A stretch of 11,256 nucleotides of DNA from Baffinella frigidus (lineage: Eukaryota > Cryptophyceae > Cryptomonadales > Baffinellaceae): assembly GCA_026770585.1 (NCBI GenBank), contig MU646692.1:104046-115301 (forward strand), given 5' to 3'. The notes beneath the pieces are model-generated. The model did not search any database. It was not told where the DNA came from and was given only the letters and a program-made list of their open reading frames with translations. The translations under genes and the position numbers were made by a program. How positions within the stretch are numbered: position 1 is the first letter of the stretch; the number at the start of each line of letters is the position of its first letter. Below, piece by piece: positions 7,601 to 11,256 of this stretch.

Positions 7601-10600
7601 CGCCGAAGAGTCATCGCAGCATCTTGTCGCGGGCATCCAGCGCCTCTCCCACACTATTCAGCATCTCATCGCTAATCAGGTCTCTCTCGCCCCTCCGCGG
7701 TGCACCAACCAACTACCTAGTGCTCGCCACCGCCCCTGTAGTGAGCGACGTCAACGACGTCGTCGTCCAGCGCTGCCATCCGTAGAGTGCGCAGACCCTG
7801 CATTTTATTTCCATGCTAAATTTTATTGTCAGTAGTAGCCTCGCATGGTGTTGAGGGCTCCGACTGCGCTCGCGCCTACCTGAAAGGGGTGGGTGGATGG
7901 TGCAGGCGACGCTCGAGGCAAAGCTGCTGGAGGCTGTCCAGAGTTCGTCCTCGGCCGTGGCTTCCCTCTCACTCCAGAGTGCGCCTCTCGCCGTGGGGGT
8001 GACGCCGCCCGCTTTGGGGCGTTCTCCCTCGCAGGACCCCCCTTCTCTGACTCCCCCGGAGACGGCGTCGGGCGGGGTGGTGGCGTCCGCGCAGCAGCGG
8101 TGGGCCGGCGCCCCCATGCCCACCTTGCAAGAGGAGCTCCTCAAGCTCGGTACAGAACAGCAGCGCCTCAGAGCCGAGCAACAGCGCCTCCAGGTGCCTT
8201 CCCCACGCCGCCCCTTGACAGTCACTCAGCCACACATTCACTCACTCACTCACTCCCTCCCCCTCCTCCCTGCGTTTGCACCTGGCGAGGCTCCCGCGGC
8301 GCAGGTGAGTGGTTGAGCGGGCGTGGCAGGTGGCTGCGTGATTTCGCCTGGCGGGTGATTCTCTGGGCGCGTGGCACGGTTGCTGAGAGCGTGCACTGAG
8401 GCGGGGCACGGCTTTTTGGCAGGCGGAGCTCAAGCGCACGGCGTTTCTGGTGACCGAGGCTCTCCAGGGCGACGCCAAGGCCGCCCTCCCCGACCGCTCC
8501 TTGGTCGCAGACAAGGCTGACAGGAAAGATCTGGTCGACAAAGTGGACAGGAAAGAGCTGGCGGCGTACGTCGAGAAGGCGTCTCTTGCGGGGCTGGCAG
8601 AACGCCCGGCACTTGAATTGGTAACCCCCCACTCGTCTCGCTGCTCGCTGTATCGTGTGCGTGTGCGTTGCCTCAAATTGACTCGAAAAATCGCGAGAGC
8701 CTTTGGTGTGGACAACAGTGCGCGCCACACGGCCAAGGCTAACGGTTTGGTATCAGCATCGTCAACTTGTGACGACCGGAAGGACGTACCACGCCAGGTC
8801 TTGAGTCGATATTTCATTTTTTACTACACGATTGAAGTCAAGTTGATTCAACCCGAAAAACACGCCAAAAGTGTTGGGAATTCGAGCTCTTTGCCACCGC
8901 AATAACGTTTTTAAATAAGAATGTGTCCAGGATGCACCATCTATTGCGAACGAGTGTGTATGGAAATCCCACTTCTTCCCTGGCATTCTGGGGATATTAC
9001 CCCATGTAGGATCCCGGAGTGACTTTACACAAGTCACGTCCACTCAGTCACGTCCACTATAAGGAGATGTAAGCCCACTGCACGTGCGGCTCCGTCCCTC
9101 CCTCAGTGTAGCCTAACTCGCACACGATGTCTCCGTGTGTCTCTAGCGCCCGAGCGGAGCCCTTCCGCCGGAGGCATGGCTCGGTGGCGGTGACTGGGAT
9201 CGTCTCTGCTCTCTGCAGGTGGAGGCGTCGCAGCGCGCTCTCGCGGAGGCGCTGCAAGACCTCAAGTCCACGCTCCAGACGGTCAAGGGTGAGGTGCAGA
9301 CGCTTGCATCTGAAGGCGGGCAGCGCGACGCAAAGGGCGCGCGGGGGGGCAAAGCCGTCGCGGCCATGGTCGGGGCGTTCGATTCGGGGGTGGCGCCGTT
9401 GGGTGAGAAAGACGACGGGAAAGCTTCGCGCCCCCAACCCCCTGCCGCCCTCGACCGCGCCACCCAGGTACCCCTCTCCACTTTCCTGCCTCCCCTTTCC
9501 TGTGCACGCGTCCCGCCCAGCCCATGATCCTGAGCCCCGGCCACTGACTGCACCCATCCGCGACACCTCTTTTGCATCAGACATGGATGACCGAGTGCGT
9601 GACGCCGGTGCGTTGGAAACTGCACGTGGGTCCAACCCAATGCCGCTGCAACAATGGATGGCCCCGCTGATCGGGGGGCACGCGGGGGGGGTGCGCAGGA
9701 GCGGCTTTCAGGGCTGGAGCGGGCGGTGCAGACTCTGGAGGAGAGTGGACGCGAGATGCAACGGAGCATGGCCTCGACGCTCGAGGTCGCGTCCGAGGCT
9801 TTCGGCGACGCGACCCCCTTCCTCATGAAGGACACCCTCGACCCCTTGGAAGCCAACCTCAACGAGCTGGCGCTGCGCCTCGAGGCTCTCGAGGCGAGAG
9901 AGGCGAGCGCCGCGCCGCCCGCGAAGGCTGTATTGGAGATTGACGTGGCGCGCCTCAAGGGCGAGCTCTCGTCTTCGATGGAGATGGCGAGGGGGGAGAG
10001 CAAGGAAGCGCTCGCGGCACTCGGCAAGCAGCTGGCAGATGTGGCCGCGCTGGTTGCTGCCAAGGTTGACAGATCAGAGGTGGACGCTGGTCTCGCGCAG
10101 GTGAAGCCAGGGGTTGCATCCGCAGCAGCAGCAGCAACAGCACCGGCAGGACTGGACCAGACCGACCTGGCGAAACTCCGCGCGGAGTTTCATTCGGTGG
10201 CTGCGTCGATTGAGGAGACGCGGGCGGCGGCGGCGGCGGCGGTTGACGCGCTCCGCGGGGAAGTGGCTTCTGGCATGAGCAATTCGGGCATGTTGCAGAA
10301 CGCAATGGAAGCTGCGATCAAGGACGCCCAGGACAAGATCGGCGAGATGCAAGGGAAGCATCAAGAAGCGCTGGAACAGCATCCCGTGCGGCTGTCGAGC
10401 GAGCTCTCTTCTGCAGCCGAGACGGCGAGAGGGGAGAGCAAGGAAGCGCTCGCGGCTCTCGGCGTGCAGCTGGCAGAGTTGACCGAGCTAGTGGCTGCTA
10501 AGGCCGACCTTGAGGACCTGGCCGGCAAGGCCGACCGATCCGAAGTGGACGCTAGCCTGGAGCAGGTGCGGGAGCAGGTTGGGGCGGGGGTTGCAGCCTC

Positions 10601-11256
10601 CACTGCAGCATCGCAGGACAGAGTGGACGAGAAGGATCTTGTCAAGCTTCGCGTGGACGTCGCAGCGTCGATTGAGGAGACGCGGGGAGCGGCGGCGGGG
10701 GCGGTTGACGCGCTCCGCGGGGAAGTGGCGTCTGACAAGAGCCACGCGGATGTGTTGCAGACCGCATTGGAAGTGCGGCTGTCGGGCGAGCTCTCTTCTG
10801 CGGCGGAGACGGCGAGAGGGGAGAGCAAGGAAGCGCTCGCGGCTCTCGGCGTGCAGCTGGCAGAGTTAACCGAGCGAGTGTCTACGAAGGCCGACCTTGA
10901 GGATCTGGCCGCCAAGGCCGACCGATCAGAGGTGGACGCTGGCCTGGAGCAAGTCAGGTCGACGGTTGCGTCCACGGCAGCAGGAGTCCCACAGGGTGGA
11001 TTGGATAAGAAGGAGGACCTGGCGAAGCTCCGCTCGGATCTGGCAGCGTCGATTGAGGAGACGCGGGGGGCGGCGGCGGCGGCGGTTGACGCGCTCCGCG
11101 GTGAGGTGGCGTCTGACAAGAGCAACGCGGACGTGTTGCAGACCGCATTGGAAGCGCGACTGTCGGGCGAGCTCTCGTCTGCGGCGGAGACGGCGAGAGG
11201 GGAGAGCAAGGAAGCGCTCGCGGCTTTCGGTGTGCAGCTGGCAGAGTTGACCGAGC
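4663..11256 (+). CDS. Giant multi-exon coiled-coil protein, 3' end outside the window
   Basis: Model: exons 4663-5571, 5846-6937, 7115-7300, 7533-7679, 7906-8193, 8423-8620, 9219-9467 and 9699 to beyond 11256. The join gives 4,627 nt, 1,542 complete codons and no stop. The start is the first ATG in the exon 1 frame (MQEALEENRQH); the stop upstream in that frame is at 4516. Content is Glu/Ala/Gln/Leu/Arg-rich with heptad leucines, e.g. VERVVELEGAL, DLREQVYALQL, TLQEELLKLGTEQQRLRAEQ. Low-complexity Ala/Gly/Glu linkers occur in exon 2. Exon 6 has KADRKDLVDKVDRKEL, and exon 8 repeats KADRSEVD-type motifs, a pattern common in long structural coiled coils. There is no signal peptide, membrane span or catalytic domain. 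Every intron is phase 0. Exon 8 (9699 on) is open for over 1.5 kb. The function is unknown; a cytoskeletal, flagellar or scaffold role is only a guess from composition. Splice sites are hand-chosen: exon 3 could begin at 7127 instead, and the exon 8 acceptor has a poor pyrimidine tract. Confidence 0.8.
5134..5361 (+). repeat. Intragenic coiled-coil duplication in exon 1
   Basis: Codons at 5134-5220 (SERLDTDIADLKQSVVHL and onward to SLREQV) and 5275-5361 (SERLAPEIADLKESVAHL and onward to NLREQV) are two 29-residue copies, 141 bp apart. They share most residues and long nucleotide stretches such as GATTGCAGACCTCAAG. The linker also carries ESASERLYQQMEVSSERL, itself a partial copy. Confidence 0.85.
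5572..5845 (+). other. Intron 1 of the coiled-coil gene, apparent GC-AG, with 30 bp tandem duplication
   Basis: Exon 1 (ATIDQ) joins exon 2 (VAGLAGDVAELEG) in phase 0 only if the donor is CAG|GCACGT. A GT four bases further (GTTTAG) would break the frame. GC-AG introns are a known minor class, frequent in some protists. Near the acceptor, a 30 bp unit starting TGAGCTAGCGGTTGACG is present twice in exact tandem (5778-5807, 5808-5837). The middle (5640-5760) is A/T-richer than the exons. Confidence 0.65.
6212..6291 (+). repeat. 24 bp (8-residue) tandem repeat in exon 2
   Basis: Three and a half copies of an eight-residue unit: KAREEQAE, KAREEQAA, NAGEEQAE, KAG. Copies 1 and 2 (6212-6235, 6236-6259) are nearly identical in DNA. 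An eight-residue period does not keep a heptad, so this is likely a charged helical linker or a break in the coil. Confidence 0.85.
6818..6928 (+). repeat. 42 bp (14-residue) tandem repeat in exon 2
   Basis: AGATLLARLTSGEE (6818-6859) is followed directly by AGATLLARVTSGED (6860-6901) and a decayed third copy, MVTLLAQQL (6902-6928). The 14-residue period equals two heptads, so coiled-coil register is kept. Confidence 0.85.
7301..7532 (+). other. Intron 3 of the coiled-coil gene, with complementary ends
   Basis: Donor GAG|GTTCCT and acceptor GACAG|GTG. GCTGCCACC at 7310-7318 and GGTGGCAGC at 7488-7496 are a perfect 9 bp complement that could bring the splice sites together. The sequence is C-rich near the donor. 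Length is 232 bp. Confidence 0.6.
7680..7905 (+). other. Intron 4 of the coiled-coil gene
   Basis: Donor CAG|GTCTCT and acceptor GTGCAG|GCG. Length is 226 bp. GCACCAACC (7702-7710) and GGATGGTGC (7895-7903) are complementary at 8 of 9 positions. The 3' end is G-rich (GGGGTGGGTGGATGG), with no pyrimidine tract. A short A/T-rich patch lies at about 7800-7830. Confidence 0.6.
8194..8422 (+). other. Intron 5 of the coiled-coil gene, with CACT microsatellite
   Basis: Donor CAG|GTGCCT and acceptor TTGGCAG|GCG. Length is 229 bp. Four CACT units occur at 8239-8254. The 5' half is C/T-rich and the 3' half G-rich. A GCAG|GTGAGT-like site at about 8303 is a plausible decoy donor. Confidence 0.6.
8621..9218 (+). 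other. Intron 6 of the coiled-coil gene, 598 bp, A/T-rich middle
   Basis: Donor TTG|GTAACC and acceptor CTCTCTGCAG|GTG, the best pyrimidine tract in this gene. The interior (about 8640-9070) is clearly A/T-richer than the exons. It contains a 14 bp tandem repeat, AGTCACGTCCACTC then AGTCACGTCCACTA (9032-9045, 9046-9059). GTGACT lies just upstream and could fold back on AGTCAC. A decayed mobile element is possible, but I found no convincing terminal repeats. No coding sequence is seen. Confidence 0.6.
9963..11256 (+). repeat. Tandem array of about 127-146 residue coiled-coil units in exon 8
   Basis: Each unit starts at GAGCTC encoding ELSS: 9963, 10401, 10788 and 11169, giving unit lengths of 438, 387, 381 bp and a partial fourth. 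Landmarks per unit: ETARGESKEALAALG, QLAELTE, KADLEDLA-KADRSEVD, SIEETRGAAA, VDALRGEVASDKS, DVLQTALE. Unit 1 is more diverged: it lacks the KADLEDLA half and has about 20 extra residues (IKDAQDKIGEMQGKHQEALE) before unit 2. Units 2-4 are almost identical in DNA over their first 80 or so bases. All lengths are multiples of three. The array continues past the window edge. Confidence 0.92.
10225..10243 (+). repeat. GCG trinucleotide run (poly-Ala) in exon 8
   Basis: Six or so GCG codons encode an alanine run inside the SIEETR-VDALRGE part of unit 1. Shorter runs lie at the same place in units 2 and 3, and a GCA/ACA run lies at 10120-10140. This suggests codon slippage within the array. Confidence 0.8.

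Noticed and set aside
8640-9070. Second transposon in intron 6 of the coiled-coil gene
   Set aside because: The A/T-rich composition and short repeats are suggestive, but I could not find terminal inverted repeats, a target duplication or any coding remnant.
9581-9698. Earlier acceptor (GCATCAG at about 9580) for exon 8 of the coiled-coil gene
   Set aside because: It has a better pyrimidine tract, but the reading frame needed for exon 8 meets a stop within a few codons (TGA near 9588).

Overview
The window is eukaryotic nuclear DNA, probably from a GC-rich photosynthetic protist or alga. The genes are interrupted by spliceosomal introns (GT-AG, plus one apparent GC-AG). Coding sequence is very GC-rich, and a 3 kb tract is built from Arabidopsis-type telomere heptamers (TTTAGGG and variants). 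Green algae, haptophytes, cryptophytes and dinoflagellates all remain possible, and I cannot choose between them from sequence alone.

Layout. (1) 209-4381, minus strand: a five-exon gene reconstructed here for a 203-residue Mpv17/PMP22-family membrane protein. Its exons are scattered, but they join in consistent phases into one complete family-type protein. (2) About 801-3810: a degenerate telomere-repeat tract that fills almost all of intron 3 of that gene. It contains a perfect TTTAGGG run, variant heptamer clusters, diverged internal segmental duplications, a head-to-head orientation switch, and a 233 bp MITE-like insertion with terminal inverted repeats and TA target duplications. (3) 4382-4662: a 281 bp head-to-head intergenic gap, presumably a shared promoter region. 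(4) 4663 to beyond the right end, plus strand: a gene with at least eight exons for a very long coiled-coil protein (more than 1,540 residues in the window). All seven of its introns are phase 0. Its last visible exon holds a young tandem array of about 127-146 residue units that runs off the window.

The two genes have no obvious functional link. The one is a small organelle-membrane protein of a known family, the other a large alpha-helical protein of unknown role. The most remarkable feature is the interstitial telomere tract acting as an intron: its two flanking exons reconstitute a conserved family motif exactly across it, so it is unlikely to be a mis-joined chromosome end. A second theme is intron architecture. 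Several introns are C/T-rich at the 5' end and G-rich at the 3' end, with complementary segments that could pair, and four are almost the same length (226-232 bp). All gene models are hand-built from splice signals, reading phase and remembered family patterns. No alignment or transcript was available.
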